Assembly: GCA_017449765.1 (NCBI GenBank)
Contig: JAFTFE010000130.1
Coordinates: forward strand, 1 to 64,000
From: Lachnospiraceae bacterium
GTDB lineage: Bacteria; Bacillota; Clostridia; Lachnospirales; Lachnospiraceae
Length of the DNA: 64,000 nt
Direction: 5' to 3'
Shown here: positions 44,061 through 54,500 of the stretch, in pieces
Layout of the letters: the number at the start of each line of letters is the position of its first letter
How positions within the stretch are numbered: the stretch's first letter is position 1
Made by a program: the position numbers and the translations under genes
Notes under the pieces: generated by a model
Databases searched by the model: none
What the model was told of the DNA's origin: nothing
Seen by the model: only the letters and a program-made list of their open reading frames with translations

Positions 44061-45026
44061 TTAGTTTTTATATAACCTCCAAATTATTGCATATAACCAA
44101 TAACTTATATACAAAATAATTATCGCAGCCTTATCTCTCCTCGGAGCCCTATTATTACAGAGCACATTCCACTTGTATTTTTTTATAAATTTAATTATAT
44201 TTTTACGTTCAATATCATAACCTTTAACTCCAATCATCTGATTCAATGTGCTAAATCGCGCATAAACCCGCCTCCTTATTATGGCAGGCGCAAGTTCAGG
44301 GAAAACACGATATACATCTTTTGCCATGTAATCGGTCATTTTGAGTAAATCAAATTTTTTAGCATTAAACTCCCCATTTACAATAGACGATTTTCTAATT
44401 ATATAATTATATTTTGACTCATATCCTATTGCAATATTTTCACATTTTAAAAACAATTTATATGTTGTTGCTATATCTTCAAACAACATACCTTTAGGAT
44501 ATTTAACATCATCAAACATACTTTTATGATACAACTTCGCCCATGCAGATGTGTCAATTATATCATGATATAGCATTCTTTCAATACATTTATACGGAGA
44601 AAGTATTTCATCCCCTTGAGAACCATAATCTGTAATTTTTTTTTCACTTATGACTCTATGCTGACATACTGACATTTTAGTTCCATACTTTTCCATAAGT
44701 ATATATAGGTATTCAATGTAATCTTCATCAACGTAATCATCAGAATCTATACAAGTAATATAATCTCCTTTAGCCCTTTTGATACCGAAATTTCTGGCAT
44801 CAGAAAGCCCGCCATTTTTTTTGTGAAAAACTACTATTCTTGAATCTATTTTTTTTATTAATTCCGCTTTTTTCCCCGATTCGTCCGTAGATCCATCATC
44901 TACTAAAATAATCTCTAAGTTTTTATAGGTCTGTTGAATAACAGTCTCTACACATTTTTCTAAAAAATCTTCTACATTATAAATCGGCAAAATAACCGAA
45001 ATTAAAGGTTTGTCTGTAATGTTCAA
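44061..45026 (-). CDS. Glycosyltransferase, GT2
   Basis: This 321-residue GT2 enzyme has SVILPIYNVEDFLEKCVETV at residues 11-30, EIILVDDGSTDESGK near 40, the SDARNFGIKRAKGDYI block near 75 and DSDDYVDEDY near residue 94. The last 30 residues are aromatic and hydrophobic, consistent with membrane association. It adds a sugar of the repeat unit; the donor is unknown. Confidence 0.88.
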   Translation of the reverse strand: MNITDKPLISVILPIYNVEDFLEKCVETVIQQTYKNLEIILVDDGSTDESGKKAELIKKIDSRIVVFHKKNGGLSDARNFGIKRAKGDYITCIDSDDYVDEDYIEYLYILMEKYGTKMSVCQHRVISEKKITDYGSQGDEILSPYKCIERMLYHDIIDTSAWAKLYHKSMFDDVKYPKGMLFEDIATTYKLFLKCENIAIGYESKYNYIIRKSSIVNGEFNAKKFDLLKMTDYMAKDVYRVFPELAPAIIRRRVYARFSTLNQMIGVKGYDIERKNIIKFIKKYKWNVLCNNRAPRRDKAAIIILYISYWLYAIIWRLYKN

Positions 45027-45079
45027 TATAATATCTCCTTAAAAATTATATAAAATTACAAGTATATTTTAAAATATAT

Positions 45080-46108
45080 CTAAGGTACAATCTTTTTTAG
45101 TATAGGAATTTTTCTTAATACTATTGTTATTATAACACAAATCAAATAAATTAATATAGGAGTCCCCAATCTATACCACATTGAATATATATTTATTTCA
45201 CTGAACTTATGTGTCACAAAATCCATTATAAACCACTGCATCAGATAAACACTAAATGTATATTTGCCTAAAAAATTAATAATTTTCCAGAAATGCTCAG
45301 AAGATATTTTCTCAGCAATTATTTTTATCAGAACAAATATTCCAATAGAATACATAATACACGGCACATTATTATATCCTTTGAAGGTTCTAATAATAGT
45401 TCCCGCTTCAATAGACAGCTTATAAGTACCCATTATGTGAACAAGCAATCCAAATAGTCCTAAAAAATATACTATTATTCTTTGTTTAAGTTCTAAATCG
45501 TTATAGGATAACAAATATCCAATTAATACATATAATAAATATCCACTTCCAACGCTCACAGATATCGAAAATTTATAATCTATTTTGAATACATTAATAA
45601 CAAACGGAATACAAATGTTACAAATAAAACAAATTATGGAAGTGTATAAATATATTGATTGTTTCTTTTCCTTTTTAACTGCCGCAATTAAAGGTATCGA
45701 CAAATATACGCAAAATAATGGTGGAAAGAACCAATACAAATTAACAATTGTTGTTTTTGTTATTCCATAAAATAAATATTTAAATGTAATTTCATTCAAA
45801 CCAATTCTGTTCATCACAATCAAATAGACAACCCCAATAAGACTCCACGCAATAAAGGGTATAAAGGTTTTTTTTAATCTTTTAATAAAAAAAACTTTTG
45901 TAGAATATCTATCATCATAATCAAGTAATGTTGCGCCGGTAATCATAAAAAATATAGGTACAGAAAAATAAAACAAACATTCAATTATATTAGCAGTGAA
46001 CCAGTAATGTTCGGTACTGAAATTCCAAAAAACACCATTTGTATGAAGCACAACAACTGCAAAGGTTGCTACTACACTCTCAAGTGTTATAAATCTTACA
46101 TTTTTCAT
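45080..46108 (-). CDS. Acyltransferase 3 family membrane protein
   Basis: This 342-residue protein has about ten membrane segments and the acyltransferase-3 pattern: FITLESVVATFAVVVLHTNG near the N-terminus with the catalytic-type histidine, YFSVPIFFMITGATLL near residue 48, then RLKKTFIPFIAWSL. Such enzymes O-acetylate surface sugars from cytoplasmic acetyl-CoA, or act as related membrane transferases. The ATG overlaps the stop of the DUF4422 gene (ATGA). A second acyltransferase-3 gene, frameshifted, lies two genes upstream. Confidence 0.83.
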   Translation of the reverse strand: MKNVRFITLESVVATFAVVVLHTNGVFWNFSTEHYWFTANIIECLFYFSVPIFFMITGATLLDYDDRYSTKVFFIKRLKKTFIPFIAWSLIGVVYLIVMNRIGLNEITFKYLFYGITKTTIVNLYWFFPPLFCVYLSIPLIAAVKKEKKQSIYLYTSIICFICNICIPFVINVFKIDYKFSISVSVGSGYLLYVLIGYLLSYNDLELKQRIIVYFLGLFGLLVHIMGTYKLSIEAGTIIRTFKGYNNVPCIMYSIGIFVLIKIIAEKISSEHFWKIINFLGKYTFSVYLMQWFIMDFVTHKFSEINIYSMWYRLGTPILIYLICVIITIVLRKIPILKKIVP

Positions 46109-46932
46109 CAAAAGCTACCATTATATTTCTTTCCACTATACTTAGCCTTAAGAAACGCTGTTCCTTTCTTCCACCAATTAATCCTTTCCATATGTATATA
46201 TGGAAGTTCTTCAATCTCATCTTTCTTTATTACGCCTGTCTTAACTTGGTAATCCAACCACACATTAAATATTATCTCACTAACCCGTCCATAATAACGC
46301 CCCTGAAAGTAATCAAGCTCAGGCATATCTATTCTATTCTCAAGCTCGAATAATATATCAAATAACCAACTGCAATATGCATCAAATAAATCTTTTTTCA
46401 TTATCATCATATTAAACATATATCCATATGTCCGCTTTATAACTTTGTCATATGAAGCAATATAATCCGGATATTTTTCAGCTATTATTTCTCTTGTCTT
46501 ATCTAACTGTTCAGCATAGTGTGTATGAGCATAGTGAGAATATAAAGTCTCAATATAATATCTTCTTTTCTTCGGGACAAATACCTTCTCTTTATCGAGC
46601 AAAGGTTCAATCTCGCTCTTTTTAATAACTCTATCAAATATATTTTTACTTTTGCTTTTATTAGCAAAATGTCTTCTATAATGTGCAAGACCTATATAAT
46701 CATAATCAAGATTCTTCCAAGCCCAATATAATCCGGTAAGTTCACAAAAACTCGGATTTTTTATAGATATATTCTCTCCAATATTATCCTTTTGATAACC
46801 TAAATCAAGTTCTTTGCCCGCTTTATCTGTTTTCCCCTCTGCGCCAACATGTACCGGCAAATATAAATCATCTTTAGGCATAAGATATTTTTTATGTGTA
46901 GCAATTATTATCTTTATAGATGAGGCATTCAT
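46108..46932 (-). CDS. DUF4422 family glycosyltransferase
   Basis: This 274-residue protein has the DUF4422 pattern: KIIIATHKKYLMP at the N-terminus, LTGLYWAWKNLDYDYIGLAHYRRHF near residues 85-110 and a FNMMIMKKDLFDAYCSWLF block near residue 175. Members are predicted glycosyltransferases found in capsule clusters. The start is the ATG after GGAAGG; the longer frame begins at TTG and includes the site. It links the two acyltransferase genes of the cluster. Confidence 0.82.
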   Translation of the reverse strand: MNASSIKIIIATHKKYLMPKDDLYLPVHVGAEGKTDKAGKELDLGYQKDNIGENISIKNPSFCELTGLYWAWKNLDYDYIGLAHYRRHFANKSKSKNIFDRVIKKSEIEPLLDKEKVFVPKKRRYYIETLYSHYAHTHYAEQLDKTREIIAEKYPDYIASYDKVIKRTYGYMFNMMIMKKDLFDAYCSWLFDILFELENRIDMPELDYFQGRYYGRVSEIIFNVWLDYQVKTGVIKKDEIEELPYIHMERINWWKKGTAFLKAKYSGKKYNGSF

Positions 46933-46994
46933 ATAATTAACCTTCCAAAACAAAAAATAATTTTTTGTCTTTATTACTCAATATACTTAAATTA

Positions 46995-48121
46995 TTATCT
47001 TCCTACTAATTTCTTTATCTTACAAGTCACTTTATCAAACGAATAACAGCCAAGTAGAACTATGGCAATACTCCCAATCACATAAAGTAATCTTATTTGA
47101 TAATATGGTACATACATATAATACACCCAACTCTTATATCCATTCAAGTCAAAAGTTTTAAATGCTATATCAGCTCTTGAAAGCAAAGCTATAACACCTT
47201 GTATTAAGAAGAGTGCGCCTAAATGATTTAACATTATCGCATATGTATGCTTACCAGTATAATTAATTAATCGACTTCTACCTAAAACTGAGAACAAAAC
47301 TCTGCTTATAATTGTCCAAAAAGCAATTCCAAAAATTGTTGTAAGATATATTAAACAAATATTTTTTCTTGTTATATCTCCCAAATTATAAACACCATAA
47401 GTAAGACTTCCTTTATTTATAATACTAATTAACATTTGTCCTAAGAAGCATACAATTATTATAATTAACATAATTGTATTTGTAAATTTCTTTTCTAAAT
47501 ATTTTTTAAATATATGACCAATTTGAAAGAATGGCATAACAAATAAAGATTTCTGAATATTAATTAACTTATTTAAATTCTCATTTTTATGTAATATTAT
47601 TGAACTATAGCTAAGTAATATATAGATAATTAAAACGATTACTTCTTTTTGTATCTCCCTATTCGTTTTAGTATTTTACGTATTATAATGTTAAAAACCT
47701 GTACGATAAATAATGTAAACACAAACCATCCAGCAACAGTAAATCCTATAGGTTGAGCGCGTACCCAAGGAAAAACCAACCAATTATATAAGGATAATTT
47801 TAGTCCGATTCCCTCTCCCCACCTATTCACCAAAATGGTTTGTAAAACAAGATAGGCAAATGATGTAACATAAAATGGGAATATCAATCTCTTAACTCTA
47901 TTAAATAAATACTTGACAATATTATTTTCATGAAAATCATTATATAAATATCCTGAAATAAAAACAAACAATGGCATGTGAAATGAATAATACGGAAACC
48001 AACCATCTATTGTAAAAATATTGCAGCCAAAATGTCCACACACTACAAAGACTATGCCAAAAAATTGAAGTACTCTTATATAATTAGGACAAAAATATTC
48101 ATTTATTTTATTATTATTCAT
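46995..48121 (-). pseudogene. Acyltransferase 3 family protein, frameshifted in an A/T homopolymer
   Basis: Two frames make up one acyltransferase-3 protein. The first (48121 to 47639, 160 residues) contains FFGIVFVVCGHFGC and YSFHMPLFVFISGYLY, the N-terminal half. The second (ending at 46995) contains GKHTYAIMLNHLGALFLI, the C-terminal half. The second frame is open upstream to the end of the first, and the switch falls at a run of five T (47646-47650 on the plus strand). One extra base there would give a single protein of about 375 residues, normal for the family. It may be a true pseudogene, a slippage-based on/off switch, or a sequencing error. Confidence 0.8.
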
Positions 48122-48219
48122 TATATTTTATACCTCTTAATCCAATTAACAGTAATTTATCATAATTGTCAAAAAAAGCAATGATTTGTGCTTTTATGCT
48201 TAATACAACATATGATTTA

Positions 48220-48972
48220 TCACTCATCATAATACACCCAATACTCCCCTGCATCCAGACAACTCACATATCCATACATCTGTAAAATATTATCCGGCAC
48301 AGGTTTATTCTTATTGCACACTACAAAATTATATCCATCTTCCTTTGCAATCGAGAATACATATTCATAATCAGGCGTATCAGATTGCATCTGATAATGT
48401 ACATTCTTATATCTGTCATTTAATTCATTGATATACCCATCTGCATTTCTTCCATACATCAGCTCGATGTCGCCATTGTATTGTCTCGCTTCCGTATACA
48501 TGCCATCAGGGATTATACATTTCGGATGTGAATCAACAGACAATATTGCAGCACACACCTCTTTTGTATTTGCAGATACTTTCTGTGGATTTCGGGTCAA
48601 ATCAAACACATCACGGTTATATACATTTACTCCCATTACAGCTATCGCAACGGTGAATCCTGCGGCAAGAATAATCTTACTCCATACAGACTTGCATCTT
48701 TTTATGATATCAGTAACAGCATATGCTATAAGTATTGCATCAGGTATCATCCAGAACATACGCCAGTAAACCATTCTCCTAAGCATCAGCTTGTATATGA
48801 CAGGATTAAGTATACATATCAGTATTACTATGAGCGGCCATATTATGCTTTTTCTATGTTCTTTCTTACATATAAAAAGATATAACGCTGCCACAATGAT
48901 TACACTTACATATATCATATCCGGATAGTACGCTCTTATCCAATTATACATCTGTTTTATTGATTCCATCAT
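48220..48972 (-). CDS. C-terminal half of a DUF6077-like membrane protein
   Basis: This 250-residue protein has four or five membrane segments (about residues 15-130) and a soluble C-terminal domain ending EYWVYYDE. The LMLRRMVYWRMFWMIP segment and tail match the C-terminal half of large DUF6077-like membrane proteins of polysaccharide clusters, while the preceding gene matches the N-terminal half. An AAAGGTG site precedes its ATG, so it can be translated separately. It is in the same frame as the preceding gene but separated from it by 16 codons with several stops. It could be a split gene or a two-subunit protein. Confidence 0.65.
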   Translation of the reverse strand: MMESIKQMYNWIRAYYPDMIYVSVIIVAALYLFICKKEHRKSIIWPLIVILICILNPVIYKLMLRRMVYWRMFWMIPDAILIAYAVTDIIKRCKSVWSKIILAAGFTVAIAVMGVNVYNRDVFDLTRNPQKVSANTKEVCAAILSVDSHPKCIIPDGMYTEARQYNGDIELMYGRNADGYINELNDRYKNVHYQMQSDTPDYEYVFSIAKEDGYNFVVCNKNKPVPDNILQMYGYVSCLDAGEYWVYYDE

Positions 48973-49020
48973 CTCATATCACCTTTTTCTTCAACGCTTT
49001 TTAAAGGCACTTCAAATATC

Positions 49021-50106
49021 CTACATTAAATATGATATTCCTATATATATTACATTGACTACACACATTAACCAAAGTAAAACCATCATTTTCCAATTCT
49101 TCCTGGCAATACCATAGACAAACCCGTAGCATCCGAGCATTATCCCACATAATATGATGCCCATATTACTTAGCAGACACATGGCAAAATCCGCTATAAG
49201 AAGCAATAGATAATTACCCTTTTTGTCATCTTTATATAGTTCAAGAAACCGCCACAACATAACAGGTATTCCTACTCCTGCAAGAACGGCCTTGCCCTGC
49301 CACATCCTTATAAGTACAAATGTCTCTGATGTATATACAGAATAATATCCATAGATATTAAGTAAGATTGCAAAACATACAAACATACTTCTATGAAATA
49401 CATCCTTACCAAAGAAATGTTCCGACAAAATCCAATATACAGCACCTAATATAAGCATTATCACAGGCGGAAGAATGGTATGCATCATAATAGAAGGATA
49501 TGTCCCTGTAATCTTAGATATATATGCAGTAAATACAGCCCACGGGGAAGTTACATCCTTGTTTAAGTCTCCCAAGAAAGAACTTATGGCATTTCCGGAA
49601 TTCACATCGGTAAGAAGCATCCTGTTTGTCCTGTATATATCAACTGCATTGACAACGAATCTCGAATCATCGGCATCTGTATGCTGTAAAAATATGCTTG
49701 CAAACACTATAAGGACTACTGCAAGACACATAATGAAAAAAGCAATTACATTAAGAATTTTCTCGGATTTTTTAACATCATTTTGAACAACAGGAATAAT
49801 CTCACGAGCGTTCAATAATATTTTTTTATATCCATTCCTGCTGTTTTTATTACACAAGCCATAAATCACCAATCCCGCGTACACAAGTGAAAGTATGCCT
49901 ACAACAAGTATAAAGGACTGCTTTAAAAGTATGAGCGGCACTGCCACTAACTGGCATACCGCCCACATGGTAATACTACCGGTTATAAAGCATTTTGCTG
50001 ATGATATATCCTGTTTTAATATACAACAAATAGTATTACCTATACATATAGGTAATACTATTAAAGTCAAAATACTTAATATAATATTTAAAAAAGTTAT
50101 ATACAT
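49021..50106 (-). CDS. N-terminal half of a DUF6077-like membrane protein
   Basis: This 361-residue protein has about ten hydrophobic segments, a soluble loop with FASIFLQHTDADDSRFVVNA near residue 140 and SSFLGDLNKDVTSPWAV near residue 170. The DADDSRF acidic motif resembles the catalytic loop of GT-C enzymes. The protein ends abruptly after a membrane segment. The next gene supplies what looks like the remainder. Together they would be about 610-630 residues. The pair probably forms or once formed a membrane glycosyltransferase. Confidence 0.68.
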   Translation of the reverse strand: MYITFLNIILSILTLIVLPICIGNTICCILKQDISSAKCFITGSITMWAVCQLVAVPLILLKQSFILVVGILSLVYAGLVIYGLCNKNSRNGYKKILLNAREIIPVVQNDVKKSEKILNVIAFFIMCLAVVLIVFASIFLQHTDADDSRFVVNAVDIYRTNRMLLTDVNSGNAISSFLGDLNKDVTSPWAVFTAYISKITGTYPSIMMHTILPPVIMLILGAVYWILSEHFFGKDVFHRSMFVCFAILLNIYGYYSVYTSETFVLIRMWQGKAVLAGVGIPVMLWRFLELYKDDKKGNYLLLLIADFAMCLLSNMGIILCGIMLGCYGFVYGIARKNWKMMVLLWLMCVVNVIYIGISYLM

Positions 50107-50132
50107 AACCTGATTCCTCTATAAGTATGTCT

Positions 50133-51536
50133 CTACACTGACCCTTTATGCTTAAAAACCACTCCTACGGTCTTAAGAATTATCTTAAAATCATAAGCTA
50201 TACTGAAGTTTTTTATGTACTCATTATCGAGTCTTACCACTTCTTCGAAGTCAGTTATATCACTTCTTCCCGATACCTGCCAGAGACCTGTAAGTCCCGG
50301 TTTTATAGCAAGCCTGCTCTTATGATGTGCATCATACTGCATATATTCATCAACTGTAGGAGGTCTGGTTCCCACCAGACTCATATCCCCTTTAAAAATA
50401 TTGATAAACTGCGGAAATTCATCAAGACTTGTCTTCCTGATAAATTTTCCGATAGGAGTAATTCTCGGATCATCATCCATTTTGAACATAAGCCCCTGCA
50501 TTTTATTCTGTTTCATAAGATCCTTCTTGCGTTCCTCCGCATCCATATACATTGAACGAAACTTATATATCTTGAATGTACGTCCGTTCTTGCCTACTCT
50601 CTCCTGCTTAAAGAATATCGGCCCCGGCGACTGATGATATATAATAGGTCCGAGTATAATAAATAATATTCCGGTAGCAATTATCCCCGGTATAGAAACA
50701 ATGATATCTATTAACCTCTTTATGACCTTTTGTTTGAAAGACATAAAGCTTATGCTGGTTGTAACAACGGTATAATCATTTATATTCTCCAAAGTCGGAT
50801 TAGGAACACGAGGGATAATTCTATTTACACTTATATGAACCATTACACCCATTGACAAAAATTTATCAGTTATTTTACCAAGTCCCTCATCTCCCGAACC
50901 TATAAATACCTCATCTATAACATGTGCTTTAACATAGTCATACATATTTACAGCATTTGCCACTACCGGTATATCCGATATCCTGTCGCCCTGCATATCT
51001 TTGTCAAGTATAACAATTCCCTCCACATAGAAAGAACTGTAATTATATGTCTGAAGTCCTTTGATAAAGCCATCTGCATGCTCATAATCCGTAAGAAGAA
51101 GCATTCGGTTTAGTTTGCCGGTCTTTATGTTTATCTTGCACAGATGATTCTTGCGCAAAGTCCTGACAATATACATCAAAATTGTATTAATCACGAAGAA
51201 AAGACCCATAACTATACGGGAATAATCCGCTGATTGCTTGCTGAAGAAAAGGATAGCCAATACTACTGCCAGAAGTTCAATATTATAAGTAATTACAGAC
51301 TTAATCTCCCGCCAGTATCCTCTTCTCAGTATACCTGAATACCCCTCCGTATAGAATACTATAGCGGCATGCGCTATAATGATAAGTCCGTTTATAAGAG
51401 CATATCCGTCAGAAAATTTCTGACTTGCATTTCCAAGTCTTATCATATAGGCAAGTAAAAAAGAGACTTCAACACATATTAAGTCCAATACAATAAAATC
51501 AATATGCTTACTTCTGCTTGTCTTTTTGTTATTCAT
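50133..51536 (-). CDS. Polyprenyl-phosphate sugar-phosphate transferase (WbaP/EpsE-like initiating enzyme)
   Basis: This 467-residue protein has four N-terminal membrane segments, a central nucleotide-binding-like domain (about residues 140-250) and a C-terminal bacterial sugar transferase domain with KRLIDIIVSIPG, GPIFFKQERVGKNGRTFKIY and the PGLTGLWQVSGRS block near residue 415. It catalyses the first step of repeat-unit assembly, moving a sugar-1-phosphate from a nucleotide sugar to undecaprenyl phosphate. Length fits the long WbaP-type group. As the only such enzyme in this cluster it is the likely initiator for the polymer made from 30-58 kb. Confidence 0.92.
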   Translation of the reverse strand: MNNKKTSRSKHIDFIVLDLICVEVSFLLAYMIRLGNASQKFSDGYALINGLIIIAHAAIVFYTEGYSGILRRGYWREIKSVITYNIELLAVVLAILFFSKQSADYSRIVMGLFFVINTILMYIVRTLRKNHLCKINIKTGKLNRMLLLTDYEHADGFIKGLQTYNYSSFYVEGIVILDKDMQGDRISDIPVVANAVNMYDYVKAHVIDEVFIGSGDEGLGKITDKFLSMGVMVHISVNRIIPRVPNPTLENINDYTVVTTSISFMSFKQKVIKRLIDIIVSIPGIIATGILFIILGPIIYHQSPGPIFFKQERVGKNGRTFKIYKFRSMYMDAEERKKDLMKQNKMQGLMFKMDDDPRITPIGKFIRKTSLDEFPQFINIFKGDMSLVGTRPPTVDEYMQYDAHHKSRLAIKPGLTGLWQVSGRSDITDFEEVVRLDNEYIKNFSIAYDFKIILKTVGVVFKHKGSV

Positions 51537-51545
51537 ATCTTCTTC

Positions 51546-54500
51546 CTATAATTCTACGGTTTTGTCAGTCGTCAATCTTTCTTTTCTGCACAGTATATCT
51601 ACGTTATATTTGCCCGAAGGCAGATCTTCTCGCGGGAATTCGCATCTGAAGCCTGTAAAATCAACATCCAACTCATCCTTGTTGGTTTCGGCAACATCAG
51701 GTCTGTATACCCTGTTAGTTGATACAACAAATGAATGCTCATCATTGTAAAATATTACTTTTACATCAATATCATTATTCTTTCTGTACCCCTTTATAAA
51801 TGCCCAGCCCTCAATATACACTGTATGAACCACTCTTAATATGTCAATATTGCCTGCTACCTTATCGGACAACTTACCCGATATTTTTTTCTCCGATATT
51901 GAACTGTAGCTTTCTCTTTCCTTCTCAAAGTTATAAGAAAAATCTATCTTGTTCTGAGTCAGATTGATATTATAAAATGGATCATCATCAAATTCAGGGT
52001 GCATCTGATAGAGTTTTCTCTGTTCCTTCATAAGTCTCTGTATCTTAGCGCCATCGGCGAGATCATTTCCCCGGCTAATGGATTCATGATGAAGAAGCAC
52101 CGCATCATTTCTTACAACATTATAGTATCCATGCTCAATCAACTTAAAACACAAATCCACATCATTATACGCCACAGCAAGGTCTTCATTAAATCCTTTT
52201 ATCTCCTGATACTTTTCTGCCGACATAAGAAGACACGCCGCAGTAACGGCTATATAGTCATAATCCATCCGGTTTCTTCCGCAATAATAAATATAATCAT
52301 CAGTATATCCTGAAAAAGCATGAGCCGGACCATTCTTAAGATTTACTACTCCCGTATGCTGTATATTGTGGTTATCCGGGTAAAGAAGTTTTGCACCTAC
52401 TGCACCGGTATGCTTTTGCTCAGCCTGTCCCAGCATTCGTATCAGCCATTCAGACTCTATAATCTCAATATCGTCATTTAAGAACAGATAATATGTGCCT
52501 TTTGCATTTTCTGCGCCTATATTACACATTCTTGAAAAGTTAAAATCCATCTTCTCATAAATATATTTTATATTATACTGTTCTGATAATTCTTCATACA
52601 ACGCTTTATTCTCATCATTGCTTCCGTTATCGACAAGAATTATCTCATAGTTTTTGTATTCTGTAATCGAATCCAGCGAAGTTATACATCTTTCAAGTAT
52701 ATCATAATTATCTTTTGAAGGAATAATTATACTTACGAGGGGATTATCCTCGACCTCATAATTAACTCTGTATTGAAAAATGACATCTATAAGCTCAAGC
52801 TTGGCCTTAAGACCGCGTCTTTTTAAAGCTTCTTCCTTAGCCTTTACCGTAGCCTCTAAAATATACGGCTTAGCCTCGACACTGCCTGCTGTAGACTCCT
52901 TCCTTACTCTCCAATGATACAAAATCTTCGGTATATGTGCAATTCTGTCTGTCTTCTCAGTGAATCTGAGTGTAAAATCATAATCCTGCGCACCTTCAAA
53001 TCCGGGTCTTAATCCGCCTATCTCATCTACTATTGTCTTTCTGTATACTCCAAGATGACTTGTGTACATATGTGACATAAATGTATCCGGCGACCAGTCA
53101 GGTTTAAAATGCGGCATATATCTGTCTTTTCCATTATCATCTATCTTGTCTTCATCACTATATATAAAATCAAGGTCTTTATTCTCGTTAAGCTTTTTAA
53201 CAACTTCATACAGCGCATTTGGCCGGATTAAATCATCACAATCCATGAATGCTATAAATTCGCCTGTTGCAACCTCTATAGCTGAATTTGTAGCTCTCGA
53301 AATATGTCCGTTTTCCTGTCTGTATACTATTTTAATTTTTTCATTATCTTCATATTTCTTTAATGTCTCTTTAACATTTTTCCACGAAGAATTATCATCG
53401 GCAAGGCACAACTCCCAATTGTCATAAATCTGATTAATAACAGATTCTATACAAGGTATCAGATGTACATCCAACACATTATATACAGGGATTACTACCG
53501 ATATCTTCGGATTATATGAGAAAGTCTCATCATATTTTTCCTGAGCCTCAAGTTCTTCAATCCATCTCTGATAATCAGACTCATTTTTTTCCATAAGTTC
53601 TTTGTACTTATACTTATATTTTCCTATCCTTTGCTTCTCTTTCAATTCATCCGATGCAAACCTATACATCACTTTTCTACAGACTTTTCTCGTTGCCAGT
53701 CCTACGGCATAGAACGGATTTCTGATTGCCCTTCTGAATTTATTAATATAAGCTGCCTGTCCGTCTATAATTGCCTCAAGATTTCTTATATGCTGGTCTT
53801 TAAGTTCGACATCATTATTTAAAGAATCAATATCATTTTTAAGTCCGTTTATATTTTCATCAAGATTACTTATATGTTGCTCTTTAAGTTCTAAATCTTC
53901 GTTTAAATCAGATATATTTTTATCAAGATTTTTTATATGCTGTTCTTTGAGCTCAACTGCATTGTTAAGATTAGCTATATTGGCGTCAAGATTATTTATA
54001 TGTTGATCCTTGAGTGCAATTTCTTCGGTCAGGACATTCAATGACGTTGATTTTTTCGAATAATTATTTACATATCTGTATTTCGAATTTTCTCCATGCA
54101 CATACCTCTGAAAACAAGCTTCCATATTCTGATATACGGATATATTGTCAGATATAAATCCGAATTTTGCCATAAAATCATCAACGCTTATTCTTTTTTC
54201 CAATGCATTAACATTGTCTTTATAAAGATACAATATACTTCTGTAAATTAAATATTTAACAGGAACAGAGAAATCAAGCACCCATTCATAATCAAGGCAC
54301 CATACCTCTCTGTCTGCAACCACAAAATTATCAAAGATAGAATCAATATTGGCAATCTTATATGATTTTTCTTTATCCGGTATACATTCCGAAAAGAAAG
54401 CTCCAAATTCTTCGGACATTTCAAAATCCCCGATATATTCATCAGATATATCGAGAACTATATCAAGTGCTTTATTTATGCGTGTAACTATATCATCAAT

